Shown in pieces: positions 35,244 to 41,387 of a DNA stretch of 41,387 bases (positions are counted from its first letter, which is position 1; the number at the start of each line of letters is the position of its first letter). This stretch comes from Phenylobacterium sp. (GTDB lineage: Bacteria > Pseudomonadota > Alphaproteobacteria > Caulobacterales > Caulobacteraceae). Both the position numbers and the translations under genes were made by a program. The DNA is taken from the NCBI GenBank assembly GCA_028290945.1, contig JAQGIV010000074.1, forward strand, positions 1 through 41,387, written 5' to 3'. The notes beneath the pieces were generated by a model. It saw only the letters and a program-made list of their open reading frames with translations. It searched no databases and was not told the origin of the DNA.

Positions 35244-36467
35244 ATGGCCGACTTCGGCGGCGCCGATCTCGAGGCTTTTCGCGCCGAGGTGCACAGCTGG
35301 CTGGAGGCCAACTATCCGCCGGAGCTGAGGCAGGCCGACGCCGAGACCGATCCGGAAGCGGTGTGGGGCGGCCGCGCCTTCGAAGGCTCCTCCGATCCGC
35401 AGATCGTCTGGATGCAGCGGATGGCCGACAAGGGCTGGACCGCGCCGACCTGGCCCCGGGAGGTCGGCGGCGGCGGGCTCTCCCCACAACAGGCCCGCGT
35501 GCTCGACAAGGAGCTGGCCGCCGGCCGCTACCGCCCCGCCTTGCTCTCCTTCGGGCTGTGGATGCTGGGTCCGGTGCTGCTGGAATACGCCAATGACGCG
35601 CAGAAGGCCGAGCACCTGCCGAACATCGTGCAGGGCAAGATCCGCTGGTGCCAGGGCTACTCCGAGCCCGGCGCGGGCTCCGACCTGGCCAGCCTGCAGA
35701 CCCGCTGCGAGGACAAGGGCGATCACTGGCTGATCAACGGCTCGAAGGTGTGGACGAGCTACGCCGACAAGGCCGACTGGTGCTTCTGCCTGGTGCGCAC
35801 CGACGCCTCGAAGAAGCACGAGGGCATCAGCTTCGTGCTGATCGACATGGCGACGCCCGGCGTCGAGACGCGGCCGATCCAGCTGATCAGCGGCGAGAGC
35901 CCGTTCTGCGAGACCTTCTTCACCGACGTGAAGATCCCCAAGGGCAACCTAGTGGGGCGGATCAGCGGCGGCTGGGAGATCGCCAAGCGGCTGCTGCAAT
36001 ATGAGCGGCAGAACATCTCGGCGGGGTTCGGCGAGGGCGGCTCGGTGGGCGGCGGCCAGTCGGGCGACCTGGCGCAGATCGCCAAGCGCTATGTTGGCGA
36101 GGCGGCCGGCGTGCTGGCCGACGCCGACCTGCGCCGGCGGATCACCCAGAACAAGATGAACTTCCAGGCGCTGCGCCAGACCATCGGCCGCTCGGCGGCG
36201 GAGTCGCGGGCCGGCAACGGGCCCTCGGCCACCACCTCGATCATCAAATATGCGGCGGCCGAGTTCGCCAAGGAGCGCGCCGAGCTGATGGTCGAGGCGC
36301 TGGGGAACCAGGGCCTGGGCTGGGACGGGGAGGGCTTTTCGCCGGCCGAGACCACTGCGGTGCGCGGCTGGCTCCGCACCAAGGCCAATTCCATCGAAGG
36401 CGGCACCTCGGAGATCAATCTCAACGTGGTCTCCAAGCGCGTGCTGGGGCTGCCCGATCCGAAGTAG
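35244..36467 (+). CDS. acyl-CoA dehydrogenase, paralogue 1
   Basis: 407 residues; GGAGG 5 bp before the ATG. The three-domain ACAD layout is visible: helical N-terminus (MADFGGADLEAFRAEV), a beta domain with WCQGYSEPGAGSDLASLQT at about 135-153, where FAD and substrate bind, and a C-terminal helical domain ending IEGGTSEINLNVVSKRVLG. The enzyme makes trans-2-enoyl-CoA and passes electrons to ETF. In the C-terminal loop the residue that is the catalytic Glu in medium-chain enzymes appears to be Gly (E-G-G-T); the base may be elsewhere, as in LCAD/isovaleryl types. First of four related genes; the next follows after 12 bp. Confidence 0.92.
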   Translation: MADFGGADLEAFRAEVHSWLEANYPPELRQADAETDPEAVWGGRAFEGSSDPQIVWMQRMADKGWTAPTWPREVGGGGLSPQQARVLDKELAAGRYRPALLSFGLWMLGPVLLEYANDAQKAEHLPNIVQGKIRWCQGYSEPGAGSDLASLQTRCEDKGDHWLINGSKVWTSYADKADWCFCLVRTDASKKHEGISFVLIDMATPGVETRPIQLISGESPFCETFFTDVKIPKGNLVGRISGGWEIAKRLLQYERQNISAGFGEGGSVGGGQSGDLAQIAKRYVGEAAGVLADADLRRRITQNKMNFQALRQTIGRSAAESRAGNGPSATTSIIKYAAAEFAKERAELMVEALGNQGLGWDGEGFSPAETTAVRGWLRTKANSIEGGTSEINLNVVSKRVLGLPDPK

Positions 36468-36479
36468 GAGGCGATCCAG

Positions 36480-37694
36480 ATGGCGGATTTCGGCGGCGCC
36501 GACACCGAGGCTTTCCGGGCCGAGGCCCGCGGGTGGCTGGAAGCGAACTTCCCCAAGGCGCTCGCCCATGACGCCGAGACCCAGCTCGCCAAGCTGCAGG
36601 CCAGGCCCGAGAGCGCGGACGCCAGGGCCTGGCGCTTGGCGCTCGGCGCCAAGGGCTGGGGCGTGCCCACCTGGCCGAAGGAGGCCGGCGGCGGCGGCCT
36701 CGGGCGCGTCGAGGCCAAGGTGCTGGCCGAGGAGATGGCCAAGGTCGGGGCCCGCAACCCGATCGGCGGCATGGGCGTCGCCTTCTTCGGCCCGACGCTT
36801 CTGGAATACGGCAGCGAGTCGCTGAAGCGCCAGCACCTGCCCGGCATCGTCAACGGCGACGTCTGGTGGTGCCAGGGCTATTCCGAGCCGGGCTCCGGCT
36901 CGGACCTCGCCTCCCTCCAGACCTTCGCCGAGGACCGGGGTGACCACTTCGTGGTCAACGGCCAGAAGATCTGGACCTCCGGCGCCCAGAACGCCGACCG
37001 CTGCTACTGCCTGGTGCGCACCGACCGGTCGAAGAAGCATGAGGGCATCTCCTTCCTGCTCATCGACATGAAGGCGCCCGGCGTCGAGGTGCGGCCGATC
37101 AAGCTGATCAACGGGACCTCGCCCTTCTGCGAGACCTTCTTCACCGACGTGCGCGTGCCCAAGGACCAGCTGTTCGGCCCGCTGAACGGCGGCTGGACCA
37201 TCGCCAAGCGGCTGATGCAGTTCGAGCGCGACTCCATCGCCGGCAGCCTGGGCGGCGGCAACATCGGCCAGAGCGTGGCGATGCCGACCATCCCCGACGC
37301 CGCCAAGGCCTATGTGGGCGTCGGCGACGATGGCCGGCTGGCCGACGGCGACCTGCGGCGCCGCATCACCGACCACCTGATGGAGAACCGCGCCTTCCAG
37401 CTCACCATGAAGCGGGCGGCCGAGGACGCGCGGGCCGCCAACGGCCCGTCCAACGCAGCGGCGATCATGAAATACGCCGGCGCCAAGCTGGCCCAGGAAC
37501 GCAACGAGCTGATGCTCGAGGCCATGGGCCATCAGGGCCTGGGCTGGGAGGGCGAGGGCTTCGCCGAGACCGAGCTTTCGGCGGTCCGCACCATGCTGCG
37601 CTCCAAGGCCAATTCGATCGAGGGCGGCACCTCGGAGATCAACCTCAACATCGTCGCCAAGCGGGTCCTGGGCCTGCCGGACCCGCTGAAATAG
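36480..37694 (+). CDS. acyl-CoA dehydrogenase, paralogue 2
   Basis: 404 residues. Start MADFGGADTEAFRAEARGWL and FAD-region motif WCQGYSEPGSGSDLASLQT match paralogue 1. The sequence continues [12 protein letters not shown] and ends KANSIEGGTSEINLNIVAKR, very close to paralogue 1. AGGAGG lies upstream. It is cotranscribed with paralogue 1 (12-bp gap) and followed by a GC-rich hairpin terminator, so genes 1 and 2 form one unit. Two such subunits next to each other could also make a mixed oligomer, as in alpha2beta2 acyl-CoA dehydrogenases of sterol catabolism; this is inference. Confidence 0.92.
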   Translation: MADFGGADTEAFRAEARGWLEANFPKALAHDAETQLAKLQARPESADARAWRLALGAKGWGVPTWPKEAGGGGLGRVEAKVLAEEMAKVGARNPIGGMGVAFFGPTLLEYGSESLKRQHLPGIVNGDVWWCQGYSEPGSGSDLASLQTFAEDRGDHFVVNGQKIWTSGAQNADRCYCLVRTDRSKKHEGISFLLIDMKAPGVEVRPIKLINGTSPFCETFFTDVRVPKDQLFGPLNGGWTIAKRLMQFERDSIAGSLGGGNIGQSVAMPTIPDAAKAYVGVGDDGRLADGDLRRRITDHLMENRAFQLTMKRAAEDARAANGPSNAAAIMKYAGAKLAQERNELMLEAMGHQGLGWEGEGFAETELSAVRTMLRSKANSIEGGTSEINLNIVAKRVLGLPDPLK

Positions 37695-37706
37695 GGGACA
37701 AGCGAA

Positions 37707-37733
37707 CGCCCCCCGGGGGTTGAGCGGGGGGCG
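37707..37733. terminator. GC-rich terminator between convergent units
   Basis: Perfect arms CGCCCCCC (37707-37714) and GGGGGGCG (37726-37733) enclose an 11-nt loop. On the minus strand TT follows 1 bp after the stem; no real T tract on either side. It stands 12 bp after the second dehydrogenase and 50 bp from the stop of the minus-strand gene, so it can end both transcripts. Confidence 0.65.
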
Positions 37734-37782
37734 CCGCCTTGGGCCTGCGGTCCAAGCGGGCGGATCGGCGCAGGCGTCCTGG

Positions 37783-38772
37783 TCAGAACGACAGCGCCAC
37801 TGAGGGTTCGCTGAGCGACCAGCTCTCGCTCTGCAGGCCGGAGGTCGTGTCCTGCTTGGCCAGCACGAGGGCGGCGTTGACCGCGTTCTCGAACTTGTCG
37901 GTGCCGAAGGCGGCCAGCACCTGCCGGGCCTGGCTGCCCTGGAATTTGATGGTCAGGCTGACGCTGCCCACCGAGGTCTGGATGCTCGTCGGGCGCAGGC
38001 CACCCGAGAACTTGTTGATCAGCTTGCTGAGCAGATAGGTCGCCGCCGCGGTGGTGAGCGCAACCGAGAAGGTCGCCAGAACCGTGACCGTCACCGGATC
38101 GCCCACGGCCCCCGCCGAGCCCACCGACGCGAAGTCGGCGCTCGTCGACAGCGGCCCGGTCACCCACTGACCCGCGGAATTGTAGCTGATCGTCTGGCTC
38201 ATCGAGCCGCCGGCGAAGGTGACCGTGGCGGCGTTGCTGACGTTGTGGGCGATGATGGTGCCGGTGTTCTGGTAGTTGTCGAACCAGATCTGGTAGGTGT
38301 CGACCGGCGTCAGGGTGGCGGTGCCGATGTCCATGCCGCTCTGCGTGTTCACGAAGATCGGGTTGCCGGCGTTGTCCAGCAGGATCGCGTTCGGGTTGGC
38401 GGCGAGCGCGTTGACGATGGTGATCTCGCCGGGCGTCCCGGTGTTGGTGGGCTGGCCGAACAGCCCGTTGGCGTCGAGCTGGACCGACTGGCCGACGCTC
38501 ATGGTCTGGGGCAGCCCGGAGGCGTTGAAGGTAACCGAGCCCTGGCTGACGGTCACGGTGCCGTAGTTCACCTCATAGTTCGGTACGGCGATCTGGAAGG
38601 TGTTCATGTACTCGTAGCTGGGGTTCCCGACCGTCGCCACCGGCCCCTTCGATTGCCAGATCACGGTGAACTGCCCGTTGACCATCTTGGCCAGGAAGAG
38701 ACTGTAATGGTTGCCCTTTTGGGCCGTCAGCTGGGTTGGATCGATATAGACGATGATGTTTTCGGAAGCCAT
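37783..38772 (-). CDS. unrecognised beta-rich protein of a regulator-linked cassette
   Basis: 329 residues from the ATG at 38770-38772, which has AAGGAGAAG 5 bp upstream. No signal peptide: it begins MASENIIVYIDPTQL. The first ~200 residues are rich in Asn, Thr, Ser, Gln, Val and Tyr with alternating strands (HYSLFLAKMVNGQFTVIWQS, FQIAVPNYEVNYGTVTVSQG) and look like a beta-sandwich or lectin/pore-former-like body. VDTYQIWFDNYQNTGTIIAH is the most conserved-looking part. Around residues 220-255 is a hydrophobic stretch (VTVLATFSVALTTAAATYLL) that could enter a membrane. There are no cysteines. I do not recognise the family. Two LuxR-type HTH frames lie directly upstream in the same direction. 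Confidence 0.75.
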   Translation of the reverse strand: MASENIIVYIDPTQLTAQKGNHYSLFLAKMVNGQFTVIWQSKGPVATVGNPSYEYMNTFQIAVPNYEVNYGTVTVSQGSVTFNASGLPQTMSVGQSVQLDANGLFGQPTNTGTPGEITIVNALAANPNAILLDNAGNPIFVNTQSGMDIGTATLTPVDTYQIWFDNYQNTGTIIAHNVSNAATVTFAGGSMSQTISYNSAGQWVTGPLSTSADFASVGSAGAVGDPVTVTVLATFSVALTTAAATYLLSKLINKFSGGLRPTSIQTSVGSVSLTIKFQGSQARQVLAAFGTDKFENAVNAALVLAKQDTTSGLQSESWSLSEPSVALSF

Positions 38773-38847
38773 GACGCTTCTCCTTTTTCGGTGGCCGACC
38801 ATCCTGGGCGGCAACACAACCATCGCGCGCATATTGTCTCTATGCTA

Positions 38848-39075
38848 TCACTCCGATAGGGTACGCACGGCCGTGGCCGACCGCGCTCTTAGGCACAGTT
38901 CGGCGGCGGAACCGACGCCCAGCTTGCGGAAGATGGTGCGCCGCTGGGTGGCGATGGTGAGCGGGCTGAGGCTGAGCTGCAGCCCGATATGCTTGGTGCT
39001 GAATCCTTCGACGACCAGGTCGGCGATCTGGCGCTGGCGGGCTGTCAGTCCGTCCCAGCGCAGTTGAAATCGCTG
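38848..39075 (-). pseudogene. LuxR-type HTH reading frame without usable start
   Basis: The frame gives QRFQLRWDGLTARQRQIADL followed by VVEGFSTKHIGLQLSLSPLT and RRTIFRKLGVGSAAELCLRA, a complete GerE/LuxR helix-turn-helix. An in-frame TGA lies directly before it (39076-39078) and no ATG, GTG or TTG occurs before the HTH core. It overlaps the end of the HTH gene at 39045-39296 by 31 bp in the -1 frame. It is either the decayed second half of a two-HTH protein, made by -1 frameshifting, or started from CTG. It reads into the unknown gene 75 bp downstream. Confidence 0.6.
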
Positions 39076-39296
39076 TCAGGCGCGGGGGGCTGCGCCAACA
39101 TGGCCGCGGCCGCCGCGGACAACTGCGCCGCGGTCGTGAGCCCGAGCTTGCGCAGGATGTTCAGCCGATGCTTGCGCAGCGTGAAATAGGCCATCCCCAA
39201 CCGGGCCGCGGCGGCGCGGCCGCGCAGGCCTCGTCCGATGAGCTCGATGACCTGCCGCTCGCGGGCGGTGAGGCCGGCCTCGTCCGGGGTCGGCAT
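39045..39296 (-). CDS. stand-alone LuxR-type HTH regulator
   Basis: 83 residues. AGLTARERQVIELIGRGLRG then RAAAARLGMAYFTLRKHRLN and ILRKLGLTTAAQLSAAA form the four-helix GerE DNA-binding domain. No receiver or ligand domain is attached, so it may be constitutively active or controlled by its amount. It starts MPTPDEAG at 39294-39296; an in-frame TGA six bases upstream excludes a longer product. It is the first gene of the minus-strand cassette that also holds the second HTH frame and the unknown 329-residue protein. Confidence 0.75.
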   Translation of the reverse strand: MPTPDEAGLTARERQVIELIGRGLRGRAAAARLGMAYFTLRKHRLNILRKLGLTTAAQLSAAAAAMLAQPPAPDSDFNCAGTD

Positions 39297-39599
39297 GGGT
39301 GTTCATCCCCAGCCGCGCGAAACGGCGACGCGCGCGCGATGTGGAAAGGTGGTGGCACGACCGATTTCCCCCGCCGATGGGGCCACTACGCCACTCCCCC
39401 GTGAGTTGGGTGACGCGGTCCAAGACTACACCAGTTTGTTTATATACCCAAGGTTGTTTCGAGAACGAATGCTCGTGGAGAGGGCGCGAGCGTCGCCGGT
39501 CCCTGGCCAATCGACGGGCAGCATGCCGGTTGACTCGCGCGGCATTCGGCGCGGGACTAAGGGGATTAGAAGAATGCCTATTTCATAGGGAGAAGTCCG
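39297..39599. other. intergenic region with AT-rich patch, divergent promoters
   Basis: 303 bp separate the LuxR-type gene (minus) from dehydrogenase 3 (plus). Positions about 39425-39465 are unusually AT-rich for this DNA (TTTGTTTATATACCC then AAGGTTGTTTCG), and are the likeliest promoter or operator site. GGGAGAAG just before 39600 is the ribosome-binding site of the dehydrogenase. No gene or RNA was recognised here. Confidence 0.5.
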
Positions 39600-40793
39600 A
39601 TGGCCGATTTCGGCGCCACGGATCTGGAGGCCTTCCGGGCCGAGGCCCGCGAATGGATCGAGGCGAATTTCCCCAAGTCGCTGGCCAATGCCGAGATGGC
39701 GATGATCCCCGGCGGCGAGAAGCCCTCCGGCGATGCGCTCACCTGGAAGCAGCGCATGGCCGACAAGGGCTGGGGCGCGCCGACCTGGCCCACCCAGTAC
39801 GGCGGCGGCGGTTTGAGCGGGGCGCAGGCCAGGGTTCTTCAACAGGAGATGGACCGCGCCGGCGCCTACAATCCGGTGGCCGGCATGGGCACGTCGATGT
39901 TCGGCCCGACGCTCTTGGAATACGGCACGGAAGACCAGAAGCAGCGCCACATCCCGCCGATCGTGCGGGGCGAGCTGCGCTGGTGCCAGGGCTACTCCGA
40001 GCCGGGCGCCGGGTCGGATCTCGCCAGCCTGCAGACCAAGCTGGTGGACGCCGGCGACCACTGGGAGGTGCACGGCCAGAAGATCTGGACGAGCGGTGCG
40101 CAATACGCCGACTGGTGCTTCTGCCTGGTGCGGACCGACACCACCAAGAAGCACGAGGGCATCTCCTTCGTGCTGATCGACATGCACCAGCCGGGCGTCG
40201 AGACGCGGCCGATCAAGCTGATCGCCGGCTCGTCGCCGTTCTGCGAGACCTTCTTCACCGGCGCCCGCGTCGAGAAGACCGACATGGTCGGCCCGCTGAA
40301 CGGCGGCTGGACCATCGGCAAGCGGCTGCTGCAGCACGAGCGCTCGGGCCAGGGCGGCGGGCGGATGATGCAGGGGCCCAGCGTCATCGAGCTGGCCAAG
40401 ACCTACGTCGGCCTCGACGACCAGGGCCGCATCGCCGATCCGGACCTGCGCACGCGGGTGGTCAAGCACATGATGGACGCCCGCGCCCACGGCTTGACCC
40501 TGAAGCGCGCGGCCGACGAGGCCAAGGGCAACATCAACCCCTCGGCCACCACCTCGGTGATGAAGAACTCCGGCACCTGGATCGGCCAGGAGAAGGCCGA
40601 GCTGACGCTGGAGATCATGGGCTCGCAGGGCCTGGGCTGGGAGGGCGATCAGTTCTCCAAGGCCGAGCGCGAGGCGGTGCGAACCTGGCTGTCGGGCAAG
40701 GCCACGACGATCTTCGGCGGCAGCCAGGAGATCCAGTCGAACATCGTCTCCAAGCGCATCCTGGGGCTGCCGGACACCACGCAGAACGGGTGA
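39600..40793 (+). CDS. acyl-CoA dehydrogenase, paralogue 3
   Basis: 397 residues. Start MADFGATDLEAFRAEAREWI and WCQGYSEPGAGSDLASLQT match the other copies; [20 protein letters not shown] follows. The C-terminus differs: TIFGGSQEIQSNIVSKRILG instead of IEGGTSEINLN, so this copy and probably the fourth form a second subgroup within the cluster. GGGAGAAG lies about 5 bp upstream. The fourth copy starts 14 bp after its stop and is cotranscribed. The reaction is FAD-dependent alpha,beta-dehydrogenation of an acyl-CoA; chain type is unknown. Confidence 0.92.
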   Translation: MADFGATDLEAFRAEAREWIEANFPKSLANAEMAMIPGGEKPSGDALTWKQRMADKGWGAPTWPTQYGGGGLSGAQARVLQQEMDRAGAYNPVAGMGTSMFGPTLLEYGTEDQKQRHIPPIVRGELRWCQGYSEPGAGSDLASLQTKLVDAGDHWEVHGQKIWTSGAQYADWCFCLVRTDTTKKHEGISFVLIDMHQPGVETRPIKLIAGSSPFCETFFTGARVEKTDMVGPLNGGWTIGKRLLQHERSGQGGGRMMQGPSVIELAKTYVGLDDQGRIADPDLRTRVVKHMMDARAHGLTLKRAADEAKGNINPSATTSVMKNSGTWIGQEKAELTLEIMGSQGLGWEGDQFSKAEREAVRTWLSGKATTIFGGSQEIQSNIVSKRILGLPDTTQNG

Positions 40794-40807
40794 GCGGAGG
40801 GACCACC

Positions 40808-41387
40808 ATGGCTGACTTCGGCGGCGCCGATCTCGACGCCTTCCGCACGGAAGCGCGCGACTGGCTGGCGGCGAACTTCCCGCGCAGCCTGAGCGGCCAG
40901 GGCCTGCCGATGGAGGGGCCGGAGGAGCGCTCCGCCGACCGCGAGGCCTGGAAGACGGCCATGGGCGGCAAGGGCTGGGGCACGCCCACCTGGCCCACGG
41001 CCTACGGCGGCGGCGGGCTCTCCAAGGGCGAGGCCCAGGTGCTGGCCCAGGAAATGGCCGCCATCGGCGCCTACAATCCGATCGGCGGCATGGGCGTGAT
41101 CATGTTCGGCCCGACGCTGCTGGAATACGGCAACCAGGACCAGCTCGCGCGGCACATCCCGCCGATCGTCAAGGGCGAGCTGCGCTGGTGCCAGGGGTTC
41201 TCCGAACCGGGGGCCGGATCGGACCTGGCGAGCCTGCAGACCAAGGCCGTCGATAAGGGCGAAGTCTTTGAAGTTTCATGACAAAAAATCTGGACGAGCG
41301 GCGCGCACCTGGCCGACTGGTGCTTCTGCCTGGTCAGGACCGATCCCGCCAAGAAGCACGAGGGGATCAGCTTCCTGCTGATCGACA
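40808..41387 (+). pseudogene. acyl-CoA dehydrogenase, paralogue 4, with in-frame stop
   Basis: Starts MADFGGADLDAFRTEARDWL with GGAGGGACC upstream and is open to WCQGFSEPGAGSDLASLQT. At 41279-41281 a TGA stands where the paralogues have Gly (HGQKIWTSG or NGQKIWTSG). The same frame continues after it with [20 protein letters not shown] to the window end, so no frameshift is involved. Codons 41261-41290 are AT-rich and unlike the rest of the gene. A single base change GGA to TGA would explain the stop. The product would be cut at 157 residues, without the C-terminal domain, so it is probably inactive unless the base is a sequence error. The 3' end is outside the window. Confidence 0.75.

Noticed and set aside
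33405..35819. MprF-like gene extended upstream to 35819
   Set aside because: The extension of about 240 codons overlaps the first dehydrogenase on the other strand, which is clearly real. The hydrophobic start at 35087 is sufficient.
41279..41281. TGA in dehydrogenase 4 read as selenocysteine
   Set aside because: The paralogues have Gly, not Cys, here and no SECIS-like hairpin was seen after the codon; a plain GGA to TGA change is simpler.

Overview
The window is about 41.4 kb of very GC-rich DNA with dense, mostly convergent or divergent short transcription units. It looks like chromosome from an alphaproteobacterium of the Caulobacteraceae (Caulobacter/Phenylobacterium type). The main reasons are a PodJ homologue with the characteristic N-terminus, a FlaG-like gene behind a TTAA-N7-TTAA (CtrA-type) site, GANTC sites in front of podJ, and several acyl-CoA dehydrogenase and short-chain dehydrogenase genes. 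The assignment is inference from content, not from a search.

Left part (1-11.2 kb): the start of trxB, a tiny membrane protein, a secreted RTX protein, greA, a TPR/glycosyltransferase-like protein, a secreted carboxymuconolactone-decarboxylase-like protein, a P-loop kinase, an SDR, an unlisted 56-residue membrane protein, a VIT-type metal transporter and carB. Middle left (11-22.7 kb): small unknown proteins, an orphan intrinsic terminator that could mark a small RNA, three consecutive exported proteins sharing one ribosome-binding site plus signal-peptide block, a regulator with two HTH domains, two more SDRs, a CAP-domain protein, two glycine-rich exported proteins, an exported MetX-like hydrolase, an S10 peptidase and a saccharopine-dehydrogenase/enoyl-reductase-like protein.

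Middle right (22.7-33 kb): the helicase and phosphoesterase of the ligase-associated DNA repair set, the helicase carrying an in-frame palindromic insertion; a two-gene operon of a PLP-dependent decarboxylase and a TPR/ATP-grasp protein, which looks like an orphan biosynthetic unit; FlaG-like protein, lipoprotein, DUF3429-like membrane protein and podJ. Right end (33-41.4 kb): a short MprF-like aminoacyl-lipid synthase, then four paralogous acyl-CoA dehydrogenases on the plus strand. The fourth has an in-frame TGA inside an AT-rich patch. The dehydrogenase run is interrupted by a minus-strand cassette with two LuxR-type HTH reading frames, one without a usable start, and an unrecognised 329-residue protein.

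Dispersed structure: two copies of a ~103-bp palindromic intergenic repeat in opposite orientation (4.0 kb and 19.0 kb), one longer composite inverted repeat (21.4 kb), and the palindromic element inside the helicase gene. No tRNA, rRNA, CRISPR array, insertion sequence or prophage was seen. The best candidates for something undescribed are the decarboxylase/ATP-grasp operon, the palindromic insertion in the helicase, and the LuxR/unknown-protein cassette.
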